A DNA stretch of 64,000 bases. Origin: Collybiopsis luxurians FD-317 M1 (lineage: Eukaryota > Basidiomycota > Agaricomycetes > Agaricales > Omphalotaceae). The stretch covers positions 229,666 to 293,665 of the forward strand of contig KN834759.1 in NCBI GenBank assembly GCA_000827265.1, given 5' to 3'. Shown here piece after piece: positions 12,480 to 23,437 of this stretch. A model generated the notes under the pieces. It was not told the DNA's origin. It saw nothing but the letters and a program-made list of their open reading frames with translations, and searched no databases. Position numbers and translations under genes: made by a program. Position 1 is the stretch's first letter; each line of letters opens with the position of its first letter.

Positions 12480-13150
12480 ATATCGAAAGTTGTACGTTGA
12501 AATGCCAGTATGGAAACTGATGATAGTGGCGAAAAATCAAAGCACTTTTCAATCTGTAAGAGGCTGTGGGTGTCTTATAACATTGCCATTGCGTTTAGGA
12601 CTTTCTTTGAAAAGTTTAAGGCACGGTTGAACTCGGATATCTTTGATATCTGTGTCAACGTTGTGTTATTGAATGAGCGGCTGATCCAAGACTGACTAGT
12701 ACTGACTGGCAGGCTTCGTTGGAATAACAAATTGAACGGAGGTGCACGCGATGAATAAAGCCGAGTTGAAGTATTCTCATGGTTTCACGCGCGAGCTCAT
12801 CGCTATGAAAGTTTGAAGTTTATCCATCTGATTTCATTCATTGTATCTGTATATGCGCTACTCGTAAATACCAGCACTGCGCCCATCGAGCACCAATCAC
12901 CATCGCACAAATTCATGCGGAGTGAAGATGGGGAAGGATCGACCTCATTGATCTTTGAATGACAGTTGAGGTGGTAAGAGATTACAGGTACTAGCATATA
13001 TCGTAGTCGAGTGCTAGTAGTAGTATATAGACCAATTTCCAGCTGAGTGATGCATATGCATGAGGATTGATCCAGTACGTACGCCAAGACCCCCAGCGGT
13101 GGCATCCCCAGTGATGTTTGAGTGTTCTGAATGCCTGATATGGAGGGGAT
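12480..13150 (-). repeat. Arm B of the inverted duplication (partner 4741-5500)
   Basis: The reverse complement aligns with 4741-5500. The plus strand contains a frame at 12510-12695 (FFEKFKARLNSDIFDICVNV region) related to the unidentified gene relics at 5.3-5.8 kb and 19.5-19.9 kb, so this arm carries another fragment (copy B) in opposite orientation. The frame ends in a stop and has no recognisable start context or domain. It abuts the 3' flank of the chimeric protease gene. Confidence 0.65.
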
Positions 13151-13370
13151 AGCAAAAGGCTAAATTGACAGTGTCCAAGGAAGAAGAAAACCGTGAGTTA
13201 CTGAAACAAGACCAATTGAATGCATATAAATCTCAAATGCCATAAGAAACCAAAACTGCCTGAAGGAAGTCTCCAGCAGTCTAGCTTACAACCAGCCCAC
13301 ATCCACAGATAAAGAGGGAGTGCATTTAGGGAGCCAGACGGAGCGTACAGAAGTAAAGGAAGTCAAGAAC

Positions 13371-15756
13371 TTAGGCACGCTGAGCTCTTCCACTTCCACC
13401 AGTTTGATCAGCCTGCGAACTCAGATCCATGTTGACGTTGGGCCTGTACATTCTATTATCTATCATGCGCTGAAGGAGGAACTCAATGGGTGTAGCATAG
13501 GTGATGTCTAGAGAATGTGTTATGCCACTACCACCGGTGAGGAGGCCGCCAATGCGTCCACGGCCATCAACGATAACAGAGCCAGAGTCTCCCTTTGCGG
13601 AGAAGGCACCAGACTCATCAAACGAGAAGATGGACCATTCTTTAGATATTTCGCCCTTGCCATCATTTGAGGGGGTACGGATGTAGGAGAAAATGTTGTT
13701 GGCACGGCCAACAGTCAGGCCGGTGGCATTGCCACGCTTGATCACCATTAAACAGGGATCACCATTCTGGTCGAGCGCAGTCGGGCGACGCATCTCCTCA
13801 TTCAAAATAGTGCCTCCGAGCCTCAAAAGACGATCAGCCGGATAAGTGAACGAATGTGGATTGGTGGGATTGGGGTGCATCCTACGATTGAACTCGTCGC
13901 GTGCAATACGAGTACCGAGGTCAATGACATTGCCGTCAAAATTGTCTCTGTCGATCTTAGAGGTGTCGATCTCAATAACAGCCCAGTCCTCGGTATAGCC
14001 TTCCCCGGCACCGAATTTGATGGGAGGTGAGAGGATGACATGGCCAAGAGCTCGGTTAGCCAAGGGTTTCCAACTAGCCTGAGTTTTACTGTAGAATATC
14101 TGGAGTTCTCTCTTCGCCCTTTCCACCTCGTCGAAGTTGGCCTGTTCCCTGTGGCGCTTTCTGTCCGCTGCGGCACTATTGTTCCCTCTAAGCGCATTCA
14201 TCTCCCCTGCATGGTAGGCGGCGATGATATCTTTGCGTTTGATCTCGGCCTCGATTGATTTGAGGTAGTCTTCGAATGCCTTAGGGCCAAACAATGCGAC
14301 CTTATGATGTCGGCTCCCATTTTTATACACGAAGAGTTTGTTGTCGTTCTTTTCTGGTGGGAATACAACATGGCGGGCAGTGACAAGGAGGAGTCTCTTA
14401 GTATTCCCACCCTCGGCAATGAAGAAACCGCCGTTGCCCTCGTATGTATGCGTGGAGCTGGCACAGATTGGTAGACTGAGCGCAGTGGTTAGGGGCTCAC
14501 AGACATCAACAAGATGGCCGGCAGAGGAAGTGAGCGGGAGTAGCTTGGGACCAGTCGAGCGGATGATGTCCGACTCCCGAATTTCGACATCTACATCACC
14601 AATATTGTGTTTGACGAGAAACTGCTTGCACTGGGAAGCCACATTGAAACCCTCATTGCGAGACAGAGATCCAGGTTTAACGCCAATCCAGAGGATGGGT
14701 ACGAAAGACTGTTTAGCGTTTCCGATGCGGACAACATCAGTGCTAGTCCATTCCACCCTCCTAGATTTCAGATATTTGTGAACTTCGGAGGCTACCTTGT
14801 TTTCCCAGACCTTCTGGAGTGGGTGATCCCCGATGGGGCGGAGCTCCTTGAACGCTTCCGGGCCCGTGGGCTTTTCCCACGGAGTGATGCTGGTACGCGC
14901 AACCAAGACCGGGGCAGAAGGCAGCCCATTATAGTAGTGTCTGGCCTCCTCGGACAGAAGGGATGGGTGCGTGACGTGAGAGTTGGATGTGGGGGGAGAC
15001 CTTGGGAGAAAATCAAATAACCTGAGCTTAGGCGGGACACTTGGCGGAACTTCCCCCTTTGATCCTAATTCCCACAGATAATCTTGCCAAAAGTGCAACA
15101 GCGAAACCGCCTTTCCCTGATACCCCCCATCAAAGGGATGAACAATTGTAAAGGCCATTTGACCCACGGCAAGAGGGGTGGAAATCATGGGGGTGCTATC
15201 ATTTGAATGTTCAAGTTTCCGTATAGATACAAGTTGATCTTTGACAAGAATTGGACTAGAGCAGTGGGTGACTTTTTTTGATTTACATAGGTGGGATACT
15301 AGTCAGATACGAAAGGATGAAAAGGGCTGAGTTGCACCTTGATGGATCATGAGATCTGCACCACCGCTGAGGATAGGTGTGATGATTTCTTTAGATGCAG
15401 AGAGAAACGGTAAGAGGGTAGGGAGTTTCTGTAGAGTGTATACGGTTGGAACGAGGGAATCTAAATTTGAACCTTCTCCTAGAGAGAACCAGAGGGGATT
15501 GTTTGAACTTCGCGAGTCCATGAAAAGGAGCTGAAAGAACTGAATGAATATGAACTGATTGCGATGAGTTATGGGTGCTCACACCAGGGGTCTTCCCAGT
15601 GGTAAACTTTTGGGAAAGAATACCTTCTGGGACTAGAATGTCTGCATGTTTAGAAGAGCCAGGGAACAAAGCAACGACAGTTTCTCGTAATTCTTTTATG
15701 TCAGACAATTCTAGCAATGAAGGCGTTCCCAAGCTGGACAATGGTTCTTTGAACAT
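13371..15756 (-). CDS. Predicted chimera: eIF2D/Tma64 N-terminus fused to a trypsin-like protease
   Basis: Three exons join in frame: 15756-15583, 15530-15338 and 15238-13371, giving about 744 residues. Residues 1-200 match eIF2D/Tma64: the start MFKEPLSSLGT, LVPEGILSQKFTTGK, the PUA segment LVPTVYTLQKLPTLLPF with GGADLMIH, then GKAVSLLHFWQDYLWELGSK. Without a stop the frame passes into a protease-like protein with TARHVVFPP (His), TEDWAVIEID (Asp) and GDSGSVIVDGRGRIGGLLTG (Ser), a full trypsin-type triad. The remaining eIF2D domains (SWIB, SUI1) are absent. Intron 1 has a GTGAGC donor. Intron 2 needs an AAAG acceptor to stay in frame, which is the weakest join. If that splice fails, the protease could start at an internal ATG such as position 15188. 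No signal peptide is evident, suggesting an intracellular protein. A frameshifted paralogue lies at 17695-19260 without eIF2D sequence. Confidence 0.7.
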
Positions 15757-15789
15757 GATGGTTATGCGATAAGAAGTTCAATCTGATAA

Positions 15790-16155
15790 ACGCCTCTCTA
15801 AGTGTGACTGAATGTTACTCGTCACCAAACAAGCCAAGAAGAGCTGAAAAAAAGATATGGACCGATCGCAATGAGTTGCGGGTGCTCAGTGCCCACACCA
15901 AAGGTCTCCTCGTCAACGGTAGTCTATAGAAAGAATGCCTTCGGAGACTGGATGGTCTGCATCTTGAGAAGACATAGAAAGCAAAGTGACAATTTTCCTT
16001 TTCAAGTTGGCTCCTGCCCGACGATGTCAGCGGTGAAGACATTTTCCAGGACATCGGTTTTTGGAGCATGATCATGGTGATATGTTAAACGCTCAAATTT
16101 CCCGTAACAGAATAGTCACGTTCAAACCGATACCTAGGAAGATCTGACCTGTAAC
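15790..16155 (-). pseudogene. Second, decayed copy of eIF2D exon 1
   Basis: The stretch aligns with the first exon of the chimeric gene (15583-15756) and its flanks. It keeps the pattern of the GILSQKF segment and the following GGTGTG-type donor region, but with stops and indels. It lies immediately upstream of the better-preserved exon and is collinear with 7130-7470, so the two-exon arrangement predates the larger duplication. Confidence 0.65.
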
Positions 16156-17480
16156 AGTATTTACAAGGCAAAGGCTTGTGAAAAGTAGATCTAGTTTCGA
16201 GGGTTTGGCCGGAGCTTGGCTCCGCGCAGGTGGGTCACAGTGCACACGCGGTTTTCCTGAAACAAACGGTTCTGAGCCGAGCGCTGAGTACAGGAGTGGG
16301 CGGGTGGAAGATGAAAAGGATCCAATGTACGTGAGTTACTCAACACGGCGGCGGGAGTTGTGAATGGAAGCGGATAGGACGCGGGACATTCCCACCGCCG
16401 TATCTTATCTTATCCTCTGTAACGATAGACGCCATGATAAGCGCTGGGAAGCCTCCGACAGCTCATGATCATTTCAATCTTGCCACTCCATCATGAATTT
16501 TGGAATACCGCTCCCTCCTGACCATCCTTACTATGGCGTGTGGAGACATCATTGTGGAAGGGAACCTGAAGAGCTGGATGGTGGGAATGGAGAGAACGAT
16601 ACCATGTTATCCCTTCCGAATTCTCTCCCCGGAGGCGTCAAACATATGTAGTCCCCCTTGAGTTCCTCAATTCACTTCGGTTCTTCTACCAAATCTCCTC
16701 CTCCCTCATCTTCGCCTCCTCTCCCATCGCCCCCTCCCACGCGTCTGCATCTTCATGTTCTAACGTGAACTTACCCTCTGCCTTGTATCCAACCTAGGCT
16801 CAACTGACATACAGCTCTATGCCAAGGTCAACTATCTCATGCATGCAGGCAAAATAACTTCCGCCATCTGGCCCCGATGGCGAAGAGCAGTGCTGTGAGC
16901 CTCGCACCCTAGAGACTTGCCACGTCTGGTAGGGCTTGAAGAGTTTGACAGACTGGGAAGAGTGTGTTCTTGAGGAAGAATAAGACCTCACATCATGAGA
17001 GCTAGCCAGGATGACTAGCTACATACAGACCCATAAAACAATTGATCAAGAGGACCTGTTCATTGTCGGACTAAGAACAAGAGAGCCATACAGCTTTTGA
17101 ATCAAAGCAACACTTTACAAGCAAAGTGGTAACAGCGAAGCCCATACTGGCAATGTCACGGTTATAAGGGTCAAGTTCTGAGAAGAAAGTTGCAGAATGT
17201 ACTTGAACAATTTGATTGGATGGACGAATTCATAGAAGTTTTCAGAACGAAACCCTATAAGTGAGCCACGGCGGCAAAATTGTTCACAGAGAAATTGTAT
17301 CAGAAGGCTCTAATACGAGAGAGACAAGTCCCTTACAGCTCTAGAGTAGAAATCGCCCGAGTCAACATTACTTAGACATCGTGCTTCAGTTCGTCACATG
17401 TAGTAACTGAGAACACACAAAGTCATAATATCATTTCATGGCAGAAGTCAAGCACATTACAAAGGGCCGAGCATGTTGAA
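16156..17480. other. Spacer between protease-related blocks, no gene seen
   Basis: Unique-looking sequence with pyrimidine-rich stretches near 16620-16760. No frame above about 65 codons looks real, and I found no tRNA-like fold. The duplicated block resumes near 17500, where similarity to the 3' flank of the chimeric gene (13170-13370) begins with the shared GTGTCCAAGGAAGAAGAAA. Confidence 0.45.
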
Positions 17481-17694
17481 AAAATCAAGTACGTTACGGA
17501 AGGTCGACGCGAGGAAGTTGTCAAAAGCTAGGTAGATGGTGTCCAAGGAAGAAGAAAGCAGAGAGGCACTGTCACGAAAGTAGCCGAATGCCAACGACAC
17601 TCAATTTGATGCTGCAAGAGACCAGATGCCGGGTGAAGGAAAGGTTCCAGTGGCCTAGCTGGTGACCAGCCCGTAGGTAAGGAATGTATCTACT

Positions 17695-19260
17695 CTAGGC
17701 AGCCAGAACCGGGTTGATGTTGGGCTCGTGCAGTCCATGTTCAACCATGCGCTTGAGGAGGAAGTTGACGGGTGTGGCATAGGTGATGTCCATATGAGAT
17801 GTGTGGTCACTAGCAGCACCGCTGGTGAGGAGGCCGCCAATGCGTCCCTGGTCATCAACAATAACGGAGCCGGAGTCGCCCTTGGCCGAGAAGGGAGCAA
17901 ACATGCCCATGCCCGAATAGGGACTAGGTCTGTATTTGAATGGGAGGATGGCCCACTCTTTAGAGGTCTCGACATCACCATTCTCAGAATAGGTACGGAT
18001 GTAGGAGAAAAAGCCACTGGTGCAGCCAATGGTCAGGCCGGTGGCACTGCTGTTCTTGATCACCATTGACGAGCGTCGCATATCCTCATCCGGAACAGTG
18101 ACTTCGAGCCTCAAGAGACCGTTGTGAGTCGGATACCTGAAGGAATTGGGATGCAAGGTGTTCATCATGCGCTCTAGCTTTGTGAAGCCGAGGCGCCGGA
18201 TACCTCCAAGGTCCATGACATTGCCGTTGAAATTGCTTGCGTCGATCTTAGAGGTGTCGATCTCAATGACGGCCCAGTCTTCCGTATAGCCTTCCCTGCT
18301 GCTGCCGACACCATGTTTAATGGGCGGAGAGAGGGTGACATGGCCTAGTACTCGGTTATCCAAAGCGGCCCAGTGAGACTTGACATACTGCTCAAAAGCC
18401 CCAAGTTCTTTTTTCGCCTCGTTCGCCTCGTCCAGCCCGGTCTGCGCCCTCTTCGCTACAGCGCCGTCTCTCCCTTCAACCGCCTTAATACGTCTCTGAT
18501 TGTAATTGGCCGTAAATTCCTTGTCTTTGATCGCAGTCTGGATTGATTCGAAGTACTCATCGAACTTCGCAGAGCCAAACAGCGCAACGTTATGACGGGG
18601 CTGGCTCTCATTTGTGCCTGGAGGGAACACAACATGGCGAGCGGTGACGAGAAGGAGTTTCTTGTTATTCCTGCCCACGGTAACAAAGAAGCCGGCGGTA
18701 CCCTGAATCTGAGGTGTGGATTGGGCACAGATTGGGAAACCGAGCGCAATGGTCAGGAGTTCACGGACATTACCAATTGGGTCGGAAAAGTAATTGGGCT
18801 TGAGAAGCTTGGGACCCGCCAAGAAGTGAACCTCTGACTCCCGGATCTCGACATCTACGTCGGTGATATTGTGTTCAACAAGTAGCTTCTTGCACTGGGA
18901 GGCCACGTTGCAGCCATCACTGCCAGATAGAGTTTTAGGTCTGACACCAATCCAGAGGACGACGTGTGCGAAAGACTCTTCGACATCGGGCGCAAAAAAG
19001 TCTTTGACATTTCCAATGCGGACAACGTCTTCAGTGATCCCAAAAGGTCTTGGAGTTTGAGGGCTAGGTTGCCTTCCCAGACCTCCATAAGTGCGTGGTC
19101 CCCGACAGGGAGGAGCTCGTTGCGGGTCGGGTATGGCTCAGGGCCTGTGGGCTCCTTCCACGAAGTGGTGCCAGTACGTGCAACCAAGACTGGGTCAGAG
19201 GGTAGACCGCGGTAGTAAGATTTAGCTTCCTTCTCGGACGGGGGGGACAGGAGCATGACA
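17695..19260 (-). pseudogene. Trypsin-like protease paralogue with a frameshift
   Basis: An open frame of 403 codons from 18906 keeps the whole triad: TARHVVFPPG (His), TEDWAVIEID (Asp) and GDSGSVIVDDQGRIGGLLTS (Ser). It aligns along its length with the protease part of the gene at 13371-15756. Upstream, the homologous N-terminal part (YYRGLPSDPVLVART, MEVWEGN) is in another frame. The shift lies near 19045, where the paralogue has 14 codons and this copy has only 23 bases, so it is not an intron. A shortened protein from Met at 18906 remains possible, as does a sequencing error. No eIF2D sequence is attached here, which suggests this copy shows the pre-fusion protease form or lost that end. 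Confidence 0.65.
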
Positions 19261-19489
19261 GAGCTCGACAATGGCAACATAAGCCAAATAGAGATATATA
19301 ACAAGAATTGATTTGCATCGGGTGAGACAAGAGGAACGGCACTAAATTCGGAAGAAACTCCCCCCGACGGATTATTCCCTAAAATAGTTTTTAAAAAAAC
19401 GAAACAAAACAAAAATTGCTTTTTAGATCCAACTATACTACTCACTGCAATAGCAATAGCCTGGCCGGCCCTAGCCTCATAAAAATGGA

Positions 19490-19890
19490 AAAGCGTCGTA
19501 ACTGTTTCAAGCTTTTCTCAGCTTCTATCAGCCTCAACGCCGGCATTTCGATGTTCAACATTCTAAATGGTTATCTCCCGCCAACCCTAATTTGACAGTT
19601 GAGCAATTCTTCCCCTCGATGACCACCGCTCCCAGCTGTCAGTGAATGTCTCATCGTAATTCCACCATTGTGCAGAAATATCGGCGGAAATCTTCGGCTT
19701 TAATTTCGGAGGCGGCAGAGTGCGACAGAATCTGCTCAATAGGAATATAAATTTCATTCCCCAAGTCATCATTCTCCGAACTGATAACCCGGGCTTCCGA
19801 TAATGCACGCAAAATGCAGTCAAAAGTGTATAACCACACTGACAGAACATTTACACAGAAGTCCAAAAAGGACACAAGTAGATACGTATG
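19490..19890 (-). pseudogene. Relic of the unidentified duplicated gene, copy C
   Basis: This is related to 5330-5775 in the same orientation. The translated stretch around 19651-19875 reads ALSEARVISSENDDLGNEI, and other segments continue in shifted frames. Similarity stops near 19450, where the protease block begins, so the gene appears truncated at that junction. I do not recognise the family. Confidence 0.5.
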
Positions 19891-20124
19891 TACATATCAT
19901 ATCATACAGAGATGGCACCAAAAAAGCAGGCAAAATAAATCAGTTGGAACATACGTTGAGAAAGGATACACACGCAGAGGAGAAAAAAAGCAATGTAATA
20001 ATAGTAAAGCAATACCGCAGGCAGTACGTAAAGAGCGTACAATGAAAAGCAGCGGAAGCAAGCACCTGTAATTGAAACAAATACATACAGGCGCAGCAAA
20101 AAAGATGGTGTGGGTTGCAATCTC

Positions 20125-20663
20125 TTAAGCCTCGTCAGGCTTCTTGCCAGCAAGGGCGTTTTTAGAAGCGGCAGCGGTGAGACTCTTGTGGATGAACGGG
20201 AGAACGCCTCCGCCAGCGATGGTCGCTCGGACGAGGGTATCAAGCTCCTCGTCACCGCGAATAGCAAGTTGCAAATGCCTAGGAGTAATACGCTTGACAC
20301 GGAGATCCTTGGACGCGTTTCCTATTGGGTTCAGGGTTCTATATTAAAGGGGATGGAAAATAAACACGGTGGACTTACCGGCAAGTTCCAAAACTTCGGC
20401 GGTGAGATATTCCAAGATAGCTGAAGTATACACCGCAGCTTTTGCTCCGATTCTGACGTTATGCTGCGTTCGCTGCTTGAGATACCTGTGGATACGACCA
20501 ACAGGGAACTAAGGGAAGAATCAGACCAGTTCATCTTGATCCGTAGATATAGCTGAAAGATCACCTGCAATCCTGCCTTTTGACTCCTGGTTATAGAGCC
20601 TTTGGCCTCCCCTGAGGTAGCAGCATTAGAGCCCCTAGACTTTCCACCGGCTTTAGGAGGCAT
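20125..20663 (-). CDS. HTZ1: Histone variant H2A.Z
   Basis: Three exons encode about 141 residues. The first gives a Gly/Ser/Lys-rich tail ending SRSQKAG-like ([10 protein letters not shown]). The second reads [20 protein letters not shown] and continues to [12 protein letters not shown]. The third has [27 protein letters not shown] and [13 protein letters not shown]. The [17 protein letters not shown] acidic-patch helix and the short C-terminal tail without SQ mark H2A.Z rather than canonical H2A or H2A.X. By family it replaces H2A in nucleosomes at promoters and is loaded by SWR1-type remodellers. Introns have ordinary GT-AG ends. A decayed copy without the last exon lies at 5885-6470. Confidence 0.95.
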
Positions 20664-21138
20664 CCTGGTTGCTTATTGCGTTCAAAGTTTAGAGACTACG
20701 AAAGAGAGTGAAACGCGTTGAAAGTAACCAAACAACCTAAATGTTGATCAAACAACCCAACACTAAGTAAGTATCGCGTCCAGGATTGAAACGAACTGGA
20801 CCTGCCGCGCGACGCGTTTTTCAACCAAGTACGAAAAACTGCCAAATATCGAAACGGATGAGAACCTTTTTTGCAAGAAGAAAATGTGAGCATATGCAGA
20901 TGGGTCGAGGTAGTTTTCTGAGTGCGTACCAGCAAAGATACAACCGAAGTGGCGGTTTCAGTTCAAGGAACAAAATGCTCGTTGTTTGGTAAACGAAAAC
21001 TTTCCCATAGTCACGTGGTTTAAATTTAATTGAAGCTCAAATTGATCCGCCGGCGTTCTTGCGCGCTCCGTATCCTTAAAGAGGAATGGCCACCGTGGGC
21101 CTATAGCGGAACCTTTCGATTGAACTACAATACACTAT
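20664..21138. other. H2A.Z upstream and GST downstream region
   Basis: This interval should contain the H2A.Z promoter and the 3' end of the glutathione transferase transcript. No separate gene is supported. Confidence 0.5.
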
Positions 21139-22152
21139 CTACGGGACTCCCCTTCCTTCCCTGGTGGCTTTTGCCAGCTCGGATTGTGCTTTGTCGTCGG
21201 CATACCGCTGGTAAATTGGCAAGTAATGCTCTTTCTCACTCGTGGTCTCCCGGATGCTCTTTCGCTCTTGAATCGCTGCGAAATACCTGCGATACCTTTT
21301 CCAAACTTCGTCATCGCCTGGCTGATCTTCTTCAGGAATGCCCGTTCCTCCCTTGTAGTCTTCAAAAACCCAAGACCGAATCTACAAAGAATGCAATCAT
21401 AAATTAAAAAATCAAAGGCGAAGCAGACAATACAACTCACCAACCAGGGGGCAATAATGAAATCTATCAAGCTAGGCTCAGCTCCTGCGAAGAATGGACC
21501 GCTTGGGTCCATCTCCGAAGTAAAATTCCTGATATGTCCCAGATACTCGTCCCTCGCCTTCTTCAACGCTTGTCCTGCCTCCAGCTCACTCTGTCCCTCT
21601 TTCGGCTGGAATTGCAAAAAACGATGCCAACTCGGAATGATTCGGCTGGTGACAAAATCCATCCAGATTCGGGTTCGAGCCTTGTTATACGGTTCATTGG
21701 GCAGCAGCCGCGGAGCATATTCCGGAAACGCGTCTTCAAGAAATTCGGCAATGACATTACTTTCGTACAGAGGCTTCTCTTGATATACAAGGGTAGGAAC
21801 CAGTCCCCGAGGATTGAGCTTCATGAGACTTTCGGGTTTCTCGTACGGATTGACTGTTTCAAAAGTCGGTCAGAGCGGTGGATGTGAGAATCGGTTTTAC
21901 CAGTGACCTTCAATGTATTGATAAGGAATGTGCTTTTCCTCCAGTGCTGTCCACACTCGCTGAACGAAGGGACAGAACCAGCTTCCATAGAGCTTCAACG
22001 GCTGGTCATCAGAGTGAGCTTAAGTCGAGTAACGAGTTAGTGGGGCTTGTTTTCATCGAGTATAATATGAACTAACCATCAACAAGGGTCTTCGCTAGTC
22101 CGGTAGCTTCTGGGTAAACATCTGCGTCGGGGTGAGATTTCTTTGGGGCCAT
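21139..22152 (-). CDS. Omega-like glutathione S-transferase
   Basis: Four exons (22152-22077, 22018-21908, 21853-21441, 21381-21139) encode about 280 residues. The thioredoxin-fold N-terminus has the catalytic WFCPFVQRVW motif, where cysteine rather than Ser/Tyr points to omega-type thiol transfer. NPRGLVPTLVYQ with the cis-proline follows, then YESNVIAEFLED. The helical C-terminal domain has PSLIDFIIAPWL and ends LAKATREGRGVP. The splice after YIE uses an unusual GTCACT donor. Using the nearby GTAAAA donor instead would break the conserved EVNPYEKPESL join. By family these enzymes reduce or deglutathionylate small molecules using glutathione in the cytosol. It sits next to three aromatic-acid decarboxylase genes, so a role in aromatic compound handling is possible but only inferred from position. 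Confidence 0.92.
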
Positions 22153-23437
22153 GTTTGTTACTCCTGCCTATAGGATGCTGCCATTTAAATACTTAACGGT
22201 CGGCCCATGCTTGATAATTCATGACGTCCAGCTGACGATGCTTCCGGAACCACTCCTTAGCCGTGGTAACTTATTCTGTCATTTGAACTGCAAATAGCCT
22301 CATAGACCACAATAGTTGAAGCAACCATAGGTGAGCTTTCGGCATATGCGCAAATTTCGTATGTCCCGCTTTGACATTGCGATGTTTACTTTGTTCAAAC
22401 AATTGGCTTGCCGTACAAGTCTTTGATATATGTGTTTTTGTCGTGAGACTGGCACATATCTGGTCTGGAATCAACTCTCAAAATCAACAGTTCGATGTGA
22501 TTTGGCGCTTGAATGGCGGTACTTATCCAACACAGAAACCAGTTCCACAGGTACATGCACCCACACATTGAGTCATCTCTAACTCTGCAATGACATCGAA
22601 CTTTCCTGTATTATCTTCCTCGTGATAAATATTGACAAGCTGCGCTCAACTTGGGATCGTTCTGTTATTCCATCTACAACTTCGATAGGTATGTCGGTGC
22701 TACATAGGTTCAAGGCACTCACAATCTCGCTGATTTTCCCAAATTGATATTCGAGCTATTGAACCTGACTCCAGACTTTCGGGTTATCAGTTCTTTCCAC
22801 ATGTATAGCATCCCATATGCCTCTTATGTCGAAGGAGAGTAGGATGAAAGATGAGTCCCCTTTGAGACGGACTACGATCACACTGGCGCGGTAAGTTGGG
22901 TGAGCGATCAATTCTCTCGAGCTCAGCATGTCCGGCTAAAATTCCCCAGCTTTGACTCACGTATAGCAAATGCCGAGGATCACTGCGTGCTGTCATAACA
23001 AAGAATGCATATACATGTCCGAAGGACAGCAAAACCTTGATTATGATCTCACTTCGTTCGCCACGAGCATATTTTCTCGCAAATTTGAATGCTGGGTTAC
23101 CTGTACATGCTTAGATTGCTAACGGCAACCCCGCCTTTTCCGCTGCTCTTTACACCAGCAGAATTTAAGTGCCGGATTGTGCCTTATAGTCAATAATCAA
23201 CCAATAAGCTGTCAATTAGACAAATTCGTCCAAAACTAATACCTTTTTCTATCCACACAGAGTTAGTCGGCCGAGTTTCCTGCGCCAGAAGAGGTCGTAC
23301 CTATCTGTTGTACATGCATTACTCCATAGCCGCCCTTCAAAAGTGCCGGGTTGACCTGATAGCGGCGTAGAAGGAATTGGGATGAGTATAAAGGGATCTA
23401 GACTGAAAACAAACTCTGGCCTTATTATTTCCTACTC
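22153..23437. other. Divergent intergenic region, GST to first decarboxylase
   Basis: The two flanking genes diverge, so both promoters lie here. The part from about 23060 to 23420 resembles the upstream regions of the next two decarboxylase genes (for example GAACGGCAAC/AACGGCAACC followed by a GGATTGTG word), so promoters were copied with the genes. No gene is seen. Confidence 0.5.
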
